This document shows, piece by piece, positions 22,565 through 32,997 of a DNA stretch of 64,000 bases. Every line of letters begins with the position of its first letter. The stretch's first letter is position 1. The stretch comes from Paramecium octaurelia (taxonomy: Eukaryota; Ciliophora; Oligohymenophorea; Peniculida; Parameciidae): contig CAJJDP010000099.1 in NCBI GenBank assembly GCA_905182995.1, positions 315,404 through 379,403 on the forward strand, in the 5' to 3' direction. The translations under genes were made by a program, and so were the position numbers. The notes under the pieces are model-generated. The model was not told where the DNA came from and made no database searches. It saw nothing but the letters and a program-made list of their open reading frames with translations.

Positions 22565-23795
22565 ATGACATTTTGGAAGGAAAAAGATGTTAATTACTAA
22601 TCAAGCTAAAAGATCTACAATGTTATGACACACCCCAAGAACACTTAACCAAATATTATCACATTAATCAGTTAAGAGATAAATTACATATGTTGGGAGA
22701 ATACTACAAAGTATGAAATACAATTAATCACTCAGTATCATAATGACATCCCACGTTTATTTATGATTCCTGCCATCATCCCCTTAAACTATTTTCATGA
22801 TCGCAAAAGAAGACTTGCATTTTTTAGAATTGCACGCTTGATTGCACAAGAAAATCATAACAACCCTGACAAACCACAAAAAGGAATCGTAGGCGATTCA
22901 CCCATCCCCTTGACAAGCGAACAAATCACACCACAAGATCCTAGCTCTTCAGATGAAGTATATATATTCAACCAAATTACCTTAGATCCTCTCAAAAAAT
23001 GATAAAATCCTATAAGGAATCAGTTTCTTAATTTAAGAACCCGATTCAATAGAAAAAATAAAACAATAAATTTAGTCGATGATCAAATTAAAAAAATAAC
23101 CAAATACATCTTCCACCAAAATCAATAGTATTGGAAGTAACACAACCACTAGCAAATCCAACAAGTAATCCATTCTAAAATAAACCAAATAACCGTAATC
23201 GCAAAAAAGTAAGTCTCCCTCCCTCAAAATCCAATCAGCTTCCATTCAACTCATTGATGTCGCCTCACCCAGAGACTAAAAACCATCCAAACACATTTCC
23301 CCCAATCATCTCCAATAATTCACCAAAAGCAAACCAAAATCACCCTCTGTCAATATGGCCTCCCCAGTCCAACAATTCATTAAACTATCAGCCAAAATGA
23401 AACAATCATTCAATAAACAATAATGTAGCAGTGCCAGAAACAATACAAACATCCCAAATAGTGCTAATTAAAGAAAGAGCAGTGTTACACATATTCTTAA
23501 TATTCTCAAGTCACCAAACAAAAATAGTTCACAACAAATTTAACATATTTCATCCACTCCTAGAGATTAAGAATCCAAAAGAAGTTTCAACAATAAAAAG
23601 GTTCATCAATTAGAATTGCAAGTGATGTCTGATCTGCAGAGCTTATTGCAAAAGAAGACTTGTCTAACTCATCGTAGTTCAATGACCACTAAAAATTAAA
23701 TTAAGAAGAAACTCAATACTAGAGAATTAAATTAATTTAAGTGCGTAAGGTTGCCACTATCCAATAGAGACAATAATAATCAACAAAAAGAATGA
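22565..23795 (+). CDS. Ser/Gln/Lys-rich protein of unknown function
   Basis: 400 residues with one 28-nt intron (GTATATATAT...CCTTAG, about 22959-22986). Skipping it leads to a TGA at once; splicing it opens 270 further codons. The N-terminal 110 residues look folded (ITLISQEINYICWENTTKYE, RRLAFFRIARLIAQE). The rest is low-complexity Ser/Lys/Gln/Pro with phosphorylation-like SP sites (KSKSPS, SPSVNMASP). A short coiled segment near the end contains QLELQVMSDLQSLLQKK. I do not recognise the family. The 3' end converges on the MFS-like gene across 113 nt. Confidence 0.7.
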
Positions 23796-23908
23796 TTTTC
23801 TACCTACATAGTTAATATTTTATTATTATTTTAAATCATCAAATCACATCACATTAAGTAAAAGGATATTTAAACATTTAAAAAATAATAATAATATTTA
23901 ACATAAAA

Positions 23909-25371
23909 TCATTTTAAAAACAGATGTTTTCTTATTAAATTCTAATTCTAATTCTTAATTTAATTCCCTTCTTTCATAGCTTCATTAAACTACTTTACAA
24001 ATTACAGCATTTTGCTTAAGACTATCCCAATCACAGAATAACAAAAGGCAAATCCGTAAATTATGGTCAGCTTTACAGTTGCTATTGATAAAATCGATAA
24101 TTACAATTTATTTTAGGCAATTAACTCAAAACACTAATCACCCAAATATTAAAGATATTGATGAACATTTAAATCAACCCGAACGACAATCCCTAAGTTC
24201 TGAAGTTTTGCTTCTGAATGCCAATCAAACTTGCACTTGATATCTAGAATTCTATTATATATCTAATTTACTTAAACAACTGTGAAAATGTATTGCTGCA
24301 TAACGAGAGTAACAATGAAGAAGAACACCCTTAACCATAAGAGACTGCCTGAACAGGTCAATTAAAGAGTGCTTAATAAAAAATACATCAAAGAATCTGT
24401 TGTCTTGTCTGTCAGGTATTTCAGAGCGTTGTCCTACTTCTGAATGTTCTTGGCAATGTATCTAGCAAATATTATAGCTAGAAAATCTAAGACATTTAAT
24501 TACAAATTATGATTGGAGCTTCTTAAATCGTAAAACCTAAAATGATATATCCATTCTTAGAATCAATGAAGTATATATCTATTTCACTTTTAAAATTATG
24601 ATACAGTGAAGTTACATCATAGGATTACCAAATCTATATAATACTCATTATTGATCCTGCTGCTATGGCGATTATTGCTCTATCGGTGTTAAGAATCTCC
24701 TTTAGAGCCTACAACAAGTTTCCTTTAGATTGTATGGGAATCAATTGCAATTCAGGTATTTTTTAAAAGGCATCAACTTTAAAAGTTGCAAAGGAACGTT
24801 AAAAACAAATTGTGAGACTCAACAGAATTACCAAAGGTATTGATGACATCACCAGTGTTGAAATCTCCCCAGTTATTATGGAAATACTATTCAACTTCTC
24901 CAATCGATAATATATAATCAGAGTTATGATGGCACAAAGAAGCCTTCCAGTATACCCATATTAATAAAATAAAGCCAATTGTCTAGGAATTTTATCTTCA
25001 GGAAAATGCTTTGAAATCATAGTCTGAATTATTATAGTTTGTAATTGTTATGCCAATATCTAAAATCCTATTGCGAAATACAAATAATCTTATATCAACT
25101 TCCAACAATATCCTAAAAAGTATATATAGGAAAATATTGTCAAGAATAGACTTATGAAGAAGATATTTAAAGTGTATTAGACGTGATCTATGATAAAGCC
25201 TCCTAGAGCAGGACAGATAATTTTTAAAATAGTCATAATGACAAAAAAGAACAATTGGTTAATACCTGAAAACAAGCTTAAATTATAGTATTGATAAGCA
25301 ATAAAAGTGTTTACAAAGTCTGAAAAATAGAGCATGTTGAAAAGTAATCTCATTCGTATTTCAGATATCAT
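23909..25371 (-). CDS. Polytopic membrane transporter, MFS-like
   Basis: 461 residues with three introns (26, 28 and 23 nt). About ten to twelve hydrophobic helices can be drawn, with a central loop containing IPIQSKGNLLQALKEILNTD. The layout and the segments FIIDHVQYTL and ISKHFPEDKIPRQLALFYQYGYTG are MFS-like, reminiscent of FLVCR-type carriers, but the match is weak and no substrate can be given. The protein is clearly paralogous to the product of 42027-43468: shared IPIQxKGNLLQA, GFIIDHVQYT, IYGFAF-YS and SKMLQF motifs, and the same intron position before the (I)AGASIIG/ISSASLIG segment. Confidence 0.72.
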
Positions 25372-25652
25372 TTGCTATAAATTTCTATATATAAATATTC
25401 TTATTATTAACTATGATTATGTTGAATAAAAAACTAGAATTAATGCTTATGCAAAAGAACTCATTCCTCAAATTTATCATAATCCAACCTTCCGTCTAGT
25501 TTCTATCTCCAATCCAAGTCTCTCCTTGATGTAGCATAACTGTAAATAATTGCAAACAAACAAATTCATAAATCTAAATATTGTCAACTCTCAAGTTAGG
25601 ACAGTTTAACTTAAGATAGTAAATAATGAATAACAAAATTTAATATAAATAA

Positions 25653-28600
25653 TCAAAGTTCAAATTCATCCCCATAATCGTAGTTTATGGGTTAAACCGT
25701 TCTTAGCTTTTTCCAATAAATATATATTGCTATTATTAAACAAAAGCCTACAATCGATATTAATCCATAAACCCAATTATTTGGATTTCTTTAATATGTA
25801 AAAGTCAACTCTGTGTTATTTTGCCCAAAGGCATTTTCTGCGAATAACTAATACTTAAACTTCTCTGACTTAGCAAATATGCTGAGATTAAATTTACAAG
25901 TGATTGACATAGGAGTGATATTATATAGAGTTCCATTATTGTAATCGGATTAATATAATGAACCATTTTAATTTTTGATATCATATACTACAGCTACCAT
26001 TTATTGACTTTTTTATGGAGCTAAGCCTCCAATCATTAGTAATGGTTGACTTAGATCAGTAACTTTAATTTTGATTAAGTCAAATAGTGTATAATAATAC
26101 ACATCTTAGTCACCTTTGTAAGTATTGATCAATAAGCCATCAGTCAATTGAGAATTTATTAAGGTAGCGTTACCATAAGGAGGAATGGTTCCAATAATTT
26201 GTTATGCCTGATATTCAAATTTCGGTGAATCATACGCCATCGAAATGATTATAGTACAAAAATCAGTAGTAGTCAATATTACTATACTTTCTGAATAGTA
26301 ATTTTTCACAACCAAAAATTAAAAGGGTTTGAACTGTTACTCTATTTGGATCTTTTTTTCTAGCTTAATTTCCTATTCTTTTGTTATTATTTACAAATCT
26401 TAAGTTATTTGATTGTATTTTAGTATTTTGTAGTACAATGAGTAGGAACATACATAAAAGACAGAAATTAAGGAAATCTTTTGAGAAGCTTAGGTTGTGT
26501 TTCTAAAGTTAGTAACACTAAAATAAGTGCAATTCTTACAATCTGTTAGTTTTAATGAAGAATTTATCGGAGGAATAAAGATAAACACATCGCATTGATC
26601 ATTCATCTCTCCTAGAATAAAGTAAATTTCAAATAGAACTATAAACTGTAATGGCTAAGGACTAGGATTATATTACAAAACATAAGTTGGTAACTCCTAA
26701 ATATTGAAGCCATTTATAATAAATGAAATTATAACTAACTGTTGAAGTTGATTTAAGCAAATTGAGTATAAAGTTGCATAATATGTATAGGATTGCAAGC
26801 ATTTTATGATAGAATTGTATGTATATTTCTAAGGTGATTATCCTAATATTAGTATGTTGTTTTAATTCTGTAACACAAATTGTCCATTAACAGCAGTAAG
26901 AATATTATACTATTAATTATAACTATATGGGTTTAATTAAGTCAATAAATTATTCAAAATGCATTCGCTATGTTCGTAGGAGGAATTCACAAGGTTAAAC
27001 GATACTACCTGTGAATTGTTGGATATGTTTTCCTACTTCAAAATAACAACTTCATCCTTTTCTATATATAGATCAGGTCCATTTAGTGTGATATTAACAA
27101 AGGGGTTAATCAATCTAAGAGTATAATTTTGAGTTAATTAATAGGTATCTTTATTGAGTCCTGATGTAACATTAAACTAATAAGAAACAACCTTTTCATA
27201 AGTTGGGTGATAAAGAGAAAGATTAGGAGTAAATTTCATCACCATGATGGGGTACAAATTATAAAAATTACCATTGTATAATAATTGCGAAAATTGTTCG
27301 ACATAAGTGCAAGCTAAATAACTTTAATTATAGTGGAATGTATAATAGAGAGACATATGTTAAGGCAAGCTCGGGTTATAGACTAGCATAGTATCTGACT
27401 TTAATTTAACAAAAAAAAACTAGTTATCAGAGTTTGACATTTCGTATTCGTCATATGAGGTGCATATCAAATTCTTTTCTAAGATGATACTTTTCATATT
27501 CACTATGACCCAAACTTAAAAACACATACTTAAGAAGTTATCTTATCTATATATAAGTATTATTTTGTTCTTTGTTACTTTAACATCATAAACAACATAG
27601 TCTAGATCTTAAGCCAATAATGGAATTAAAATAGCATTATTTGTAATTGAACATATTAGTATCGATTGTTCATTACCGATTATTAGTATGGACGATTAAT
27701 CAAATTAATTCAAGGCAATCGCAGTTGGTTTAAATTTTGAAACAAATGGAAAAAATTGCTTAATATTATCTGAATGCAGTTAGAAATTAATAGTATTGTT
27801 CAAAGTTATAACAAGGATTTCATTTCTCTTTGTTAATACAATTAGACAATTGTAACTCTACAAAATAGATTGAAATGGTGGAACAGTTATTTCAATGTAA
27901 CTAAACGATTAGATTGGTTAGTTATACGTAAAAAGCAATATTTACTTTTAAGCAATTGAAACGCTGACAAAAATAGCACCTTCTAAATTGTATGCCATTT
28001 AAATTTATTAGATGTCTGATTGATTCAAGTCATATTAGTATATTTAGTAAACTTAACTGGGAGAGCCATTATAAAAATAAAGGGTTTCATTTTGTATTCC
28101 TGCTATAAATATCTTATATTTATGTTATAATTAAATTAAATTCATCATAGATGCAAGCTGAAAATTCACATTAATTGTAGAATTTACTGATTAAAGAATT
28201 GCCAGTTCGAAATCTCCCACAAACATTTCTGAAAATTAACTTGAAAATTATAATAAGGATCCAGAATAATTTTCGATTATTTAATTATAACCTTTGTTAA
28301 TTACAACATAGTTTATCGATGTATCACTTTGAGTTGTCTCATAAATTAGAGAATCATTTTCACTCAATAATGTATAATTTATATTAACTTTACATCGAGG
28401 ATCTATGATATCTAAGATTGTCCTATAGAGTATAAAACTACCAGAGGGTTAATCTTTGGGGAAATATCCACTTAAATTAGGGATATCCACCGAATAAGCT
28501 ATAAAACGGTAGCCAAACTCAAACAAGATGCTTTTCGATTGGTCAAAATGGAGGAATCTTGTTAAATCAAATTTTTCATCATTCTCCAAAATAGCCTCTT

Positions 28601-29652
28601 TTAAAATCTTCTCTGGAAAATCTATTTAATAGATAGTAACTAAATAATTCTATTGCAAAATTAAAAACTATGAGTTAGCAAAAATTGTGATGTTTTACTA
28701 ACCAATTCCATTCAAATTGAAATGATAACTACGATACACTATAAAATTCATATAGCACGCTTAAATATGCCATAGATTCTTATATAATTCTGAGTTCAAT
28801 AAGATGATTAATTAATCGCATTGTGAATTTTTGAGAAGGCTGTTATAAAGTGTGAATGCTCTTATTTCAGCATTTTAATTAAACATTGTTAGTATATTAA
28901 ACTATCCAGTTTCAGTGATATCTAACTAAAACAAGGTTTCGTTATTGCTTAAGTAGACAAAATTTGTATTGTTGGACCCTTGGGATGTGAGAAAATCTTA
29001 AAATCCTTATTGCCACGTTGATACATTTAAATATGATAGATTTCTAGCTTTAAATAGAGTCAAAAGTTAATAGTCTTCAAAATACTAGCCATAAAGTATA
29101 TAGTTTGATGGTTGAGTAAGCAATTAAAGTATTTTAGTTGATTTTGGTAGCTAGCTTTCATGTTGATAGATTCTGAATAGTGAATCATTTTGTAAATAAA
29201 ATAAAAACAATTTATTATTATGATAGCAATCTAATAAAACTTTGTTTTCTAAAGTATAAAATACATTGAAGCAATGATACTCAATTTAGCCAATCTTATA
29301 TGATTTATATAAATTAAATTAATCACCATCCCAACTATATGTAATAACCTCTTGATTTTTTGTTATTGTTACAAAATTAGTGTTGTTTAAATTAGAAGAT
29401 ATTGATTTAAATAGATGTTCTAATATTAACCAAAATATTATTACTGCTTTCAAATTTATTTCCAATTTAATTTAAAGTGTTCTATAACTGTACTCCATAT
29501 GGGCATCCTTTGCATTCATAAGTTATATTTTCCCCTATGAAAAGACTTTCCATATATATCCTATAATACTCCCCTTCTGTTGGGAATATGTTTTCCTCCT
29601 CCCTTATAATCTTGCATGCCAATATATATGAAATATAAAAAATAATTATCAT
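25653..29652 (-). CDS. Large type I surface/transmembrane protein, family unknown
   Basis: 1324 residues with a single intron (29420-29444, 25 nt). I checked the frame by eye and found no TGA from there to the stop at 25655-25653. The N-terminus MIIIFYISYILACKI is a signal peptide. The ectodomain is beta-rich with many Asn-x-Ser/Thr sequons and scattered Cys. The first part has propeller-like repeats around 60-80 residues; the last part resembles cadherin/Ig-like modules (for example FKYQLFAENAFGQNNTELTF). Near the C-terminus is one membrane helix (WVYGLISIVGFCLIIAIYIYW) followed by a ~22-residue cytoplasmic tail ending YDYGDEFEL. Probably a cell-surface protein; ligand unknown. It is the second largest gene here. 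Confidence 0.8.
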
Positions 29653-29720
29653 TTTAAAAATTAATACTTCAGTTTACTTTAAATTAGTGAACAACTAAAA
29701 ATAATTTGATGGAATGTAAA

Positions 29721-30159
29721 TCACTTATAGATTATTTCCTTATAATCAATTGGAAAAGTACCTTCATAATTATTGAAGTTTAATAAAGAAAATATTATGA
29801 TTTTTGGATTTCTACTTAACTTTAATTAATTCTAATGTAAGATATCTTTCCATTCTATAAATAATAAATTAATTATCTTAAAGATAGCCTAAAATTTGGA
29901 TTATTTCCATTAAATCAAACAGACTAATCGAATAATTTAAATGTAAAATTTATTAGATTTCAATCGATATGCCTAGAACATATAATAGTCAAATTTGGAA
30001 AGGCTCTCAACAATATTTGAAGTTAATTTAAATGTACCCATCAAATTACTTTTATTTCCTACTAATAATAAATAGTGTATGAGAAAATCTGTTTAAAAAT
30101 TAATAATGATTTTTCTATTCTGATTTACATGTTGAAAATTTAATGGCAAATTACATCAT
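29721..30159 (-). CDS. Weak gene candidate in the spacer
   Basis: A minus-strand frame free of TGA from about 30146 to 29721 reads with non-random composition, for example LVGNKSNLMGTFKLTSNIV and LLNFNNYEGTFPIDYKEI. A nearby ATG pair at about 30159 is in another frame and could be joined by a 40-nt intron. I do not recognise the product. With one stop codon a 140-codon open frame in AT-rich DNA is not rare, so this may be chance or a relic. Confidence 0.28.
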
Positions 30160-30609
30160 TTTGGTTTTCAATTTGTGAAATAAGTTATATTTAAGCTTGA
30201 AATCCTAATTGACTTGCATATGGAATCATTATTTAAGGAATTAAAAATTTATTGAAAAATTAATTGCCTTTCTCGTCTAAGTATAGAATGTATTTAAATA
30301 ATTATTTATCTGATGCCACTTGTTTATTTTTTCACTTAGTTATAGAAAATCAATTATTAAAATATTGAAACATATATAAAGAGAACAATTCTTTTTATTG
30401 ATTGACATAATAACAAGGCATAGATTAGTTAAAATATGAATGAATCAGTCTTTAAAACAAGAATTAATTCGATAATAATGAATATTATGCAAATATATTA
30501 TTTAAACCTTAAAAATTTACGAATAATTCTTTTATTATTGTGTTTGAAACACGGATGAATTGATTAATCTATAATTAATAAAAATAAAAAACAAGCTAAT
30601 ATTTCTAAT
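30160..30609. other. Intergenic, promoter side of the next plus-strand gene
   Basis: AT-rich sequence with TGA in all frames; nothing recognisable. Confidence 0.45.
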
Positions 30610-31554
30610 ATGTCTACAATAGAGAAGCAAATATACAAGTAAAGAAAACTCAGCCATGAATTCGAATAAACATACAATTCTACAGAAATCCATTCAAATT
30701 TATCTTTCTTTGATGAGGAGAGGAGTTAAGATTTTGACGATGATAGCTCATTAGTAGAAGAAGAGTTTTAAGAGTAATGGGAAATGTCATCAATCTGCAC
30801 AGAGAATGTACCTTTTACTTTTAAAAATATTTAGTCCTTAAATCCACAATCCATAGAAGAAAATCGAACGAATAAGAGATTTAGAAAAAACCTTACTCCG
30901 AAATCACATATGAGAGGAAAGGGCTCTGAAGGAGAAGGTATTTATGTTGATGCTTCCGAGAGCACAATAAAAAATACCAATTCTGGCAAGGGCATTGCCA
31001 TTGACGTGCTTGGACATGGATCCATAGGTACCTAGAGCAAGAAGGTGTAAAAATCATAAAAATTACTCAATAAATAACTTCAATGCAATAATATTAATAA
31101 TATTAATATTAATAACAGTAATAATAGTTGGCAACAATAACCATAAAATAATCATCAATAGAATAATTCTTAAAGCCATTAAGCGCAAGAACAATAATAG
31201 CAAAGAGGCTCAGTATAAGATGACAAGTAAATTAAATAGACTTAAAAAATAACCCTTTCTTATTTGTTAATGGAGAAAGAAATAGAAAAATAAGCCAAAA
31301 TAAGAGCACTCAATTTTATAGAGAAATACATGACAAAATATAATGTGGACGATGTCCTTCAAATGATTTCAGAAACTTATAAAATTATATTAATACCAGA
31401 TCAGCAGTTGTAATAGCTTTTAGCTGTATTAAATTAGTAGGAAAGGCAACAGTAATTGAACTTATCTTTACTGCGCTTAAATTTGCCTCATAATCCACAT
31501 CCTTTAGCCTCGAAGGCTTAAGATAAATTGGCGAAGTGCTTCATAGGTTATTGA
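30610..31554 (+). CDS. Asn/Gln-rich protein of unknown function
   Basis: 314 codons, ATG 30610 to TGA 31552-31554, no required intron. Acidic N-terminus (SQDFDDDSSLVEEEF), then a short Gly-containing segment (HMRGKGSEGEGIYVDASES), then an Asn/Gln tract encoded partly by (AATATT) and (CAA/TAA/TAG) repeats. A helical C-terminal third follows (LLMEKEIEKQAKIRALNFIE, KYNVDDVLQMISETYKI), rich in Leu/Gln and possibly coiled. A 33-nt GT...AG intron at the very end would change only the last residues. The family is unknown to me. Confidence 0.65.
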
Positions 31555-32065
31555 GAATCAAATAAAATTGATTTGCTAGGAAAATGAGAGTGATATCAGC
31601 ATTATAGTTAAGCTCTCATGAGCATAATCTTATATCAAATCTTTACAACATTTTATACATCTTTCTTCGTTGACATCTCCTTAATCCACATTGTAATTAA
31701 TTTCTATCAAATATTACCTTAACTCTTAACCTTTTTCTTAACATTTGCATTTAGAATTGTTATATCATTTTCCAATTCACATCCAAACAATTAGTTTAAA
31801 TAATCAATACTTATTATATTTTCTAATCATCTATGTGGATATGAAGATCGATTATATATTCATTTTTGACATATACATTTATATTAATACAATAATTTAG
31901 AATAACAATTAGAGTAAGTAGATTTATCAAATAATATAATTTTCATAAGTAATATTGTTTAATACAACATGTTCAAACAATTGTAAAAAATTATTACTGC
32001 TTTTCTTTTAAACATTTATTTGCATGTTAATATGAATTAATTTTCATATATAAACTAGAATAATA
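31555..32065. other. Intergenic, convergent spacer
   Basis: AT-rich, between the 3' ends of two convergent genes; no gene seen. Confidence 0.45.
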
Positions 32066-32772
32066 TCACATTTCCTCTAATAATACGTAATTACTTAACC
32101 GTATCTTGAATTTTCCTGGGGCTTACCCCAAAAACACATAAATCTATCCTTTTTCAGATCTGGTTGAATCGGGATCTAAATGTAGTTCTAGTTTTGTGGA
32201 TGAGGCCTTGGTTTTTAATATTTTACAGCCAAATTAACTTTTCACATATGCTGTAAATTCGGAAAGCTACGATTTTGGCAATACTATTAGATTTAAAAGA
32301 TTAATTTTATACAATTCTTTATAGTAAAGTGATACACATCTCCTTTAACAGCTTCATTTTAAGGGTTTTTCTCTTTTTCATTTTAGGGGTTTTTTTCTTT
32401 TTCATTTTAAGGGTTTTTCTCTTTTTCATTTTACAGCCCTTTCTCTCTTTCCCTTTCTCTTTCTCTTTCTCTTTCTCTTTCCCTTTCTCTTTCCCTTTCT
32501 CTTTCTCTTTCCCTTTCTCTTTCTCTTTCTCTTTCTCTTTCCCTTTCTCTTTTTTCTTTTTCTTTATTCATTTATACTTTATCTAATTCCAATTGATATT
32601 GAATAATTTCGATTTAATAATCCCCAAAATAATAACTTTTACAATCTTTCTTCATTTCCTTTTCTTCCTCATAAAATTCAATGTTCGATCTGAATTGAGC
32701 TGGAGGAAGTAGGTCTTAATAAATCTTCTATATTAACTCTTCAATCTTTGGCTCTTGCATAAAATTATTCAT
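32066..32772 (-). CDS. Low-complexity Arg-Glu protein with octapeptide repeat
   Basis: 225 residues with one 29-nt intron (GTATAAAATT...TAATAG). The N-terminal ~65 residues look globular (IQKIYQDLLPPAQFRSNIEF). A long Glu-Arg tract follows (about 17 alternating E-R pairs, 32434-32556) and then three perfect copies of NEKEKNPQ encoded by 24-nt repeats. After the intron a second folded segment appears (SEFTAYVKSQFGCKI ... IYVFLGQAPGKFKIRLSNYV), more GC-rich than the spacers around it. I do not recognise either end. The E-R tract should form a charged single helix or spacer. Start chosen at the upstream in-frame ATG 32772; ATG 32760 is an alternative. Confidence 0.72.
32353..32424. repeat. Three tandem 24-bp repeats
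   Basis: Three units ttcattttaRgggttttt(c/t)(t)cttt, one mismatched in two positions, plus a partial fourth. Length 24 keeps the frame, and on the minus strand each unit encodes the octapeptide NEKEKNPQ. Confidence 0.9.
32434..32556. repeat. Polypyrimidine (tctcttt/ccctttc) tract
   Basis: Simple-sequence tract built from hexamers tttctc and tttccc. On the minus strand it is GAAAGA/GAAAGG and encodes alternating Glu-Arg. Likely to vary in length between strains. Confidence 0.9.
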
Positions 32773-32997
32773 TAATTTTTATATAAATTATTAATTTTTT
32801 ACATGAATTTCATTATTAATTAGACATTAGTCTTGGCTAATAGAATTCAACTTTAAATCATATGAATTAATTAATTGACTTCATCATTTTATTTTTTAAT
32901 TATCATTTTTTAAATGTCTATGTAATCAATAATTATAAACATACAATAATTGTACTTATAGCGATTTACAATATATATACCAATCGTATATAATTTA
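32773..32997. promoter_or_regulatory. Divergent promoter region
   Basis: 225 nt of AT-rich DNA between the start codons of the Arg-Glu protein (minus) and the histidine kinase (plus). If the kinase starts at the upstream in-frame ATG at 32914, the spacer shrinks to 141 nt. Confidence 0.5.

Noticed and set aside
32353-32424. Telomere-like G-rich repeats (ttttaggggtttttt) as a possible chromosome-end scar
   Set aside because: The unit is 24 bp, preserves a coding frame and encodes a perfect octapeptide repeat; no pure G4T2/G3T3 array is present.
32329-32586. Plus-strand Phe/Ser-rich frame across the polypyrimidine tract
   Set aside because: It is the shadow of the minus-strand Arg-Glu gene, which has a better frame, intron and folded ends.
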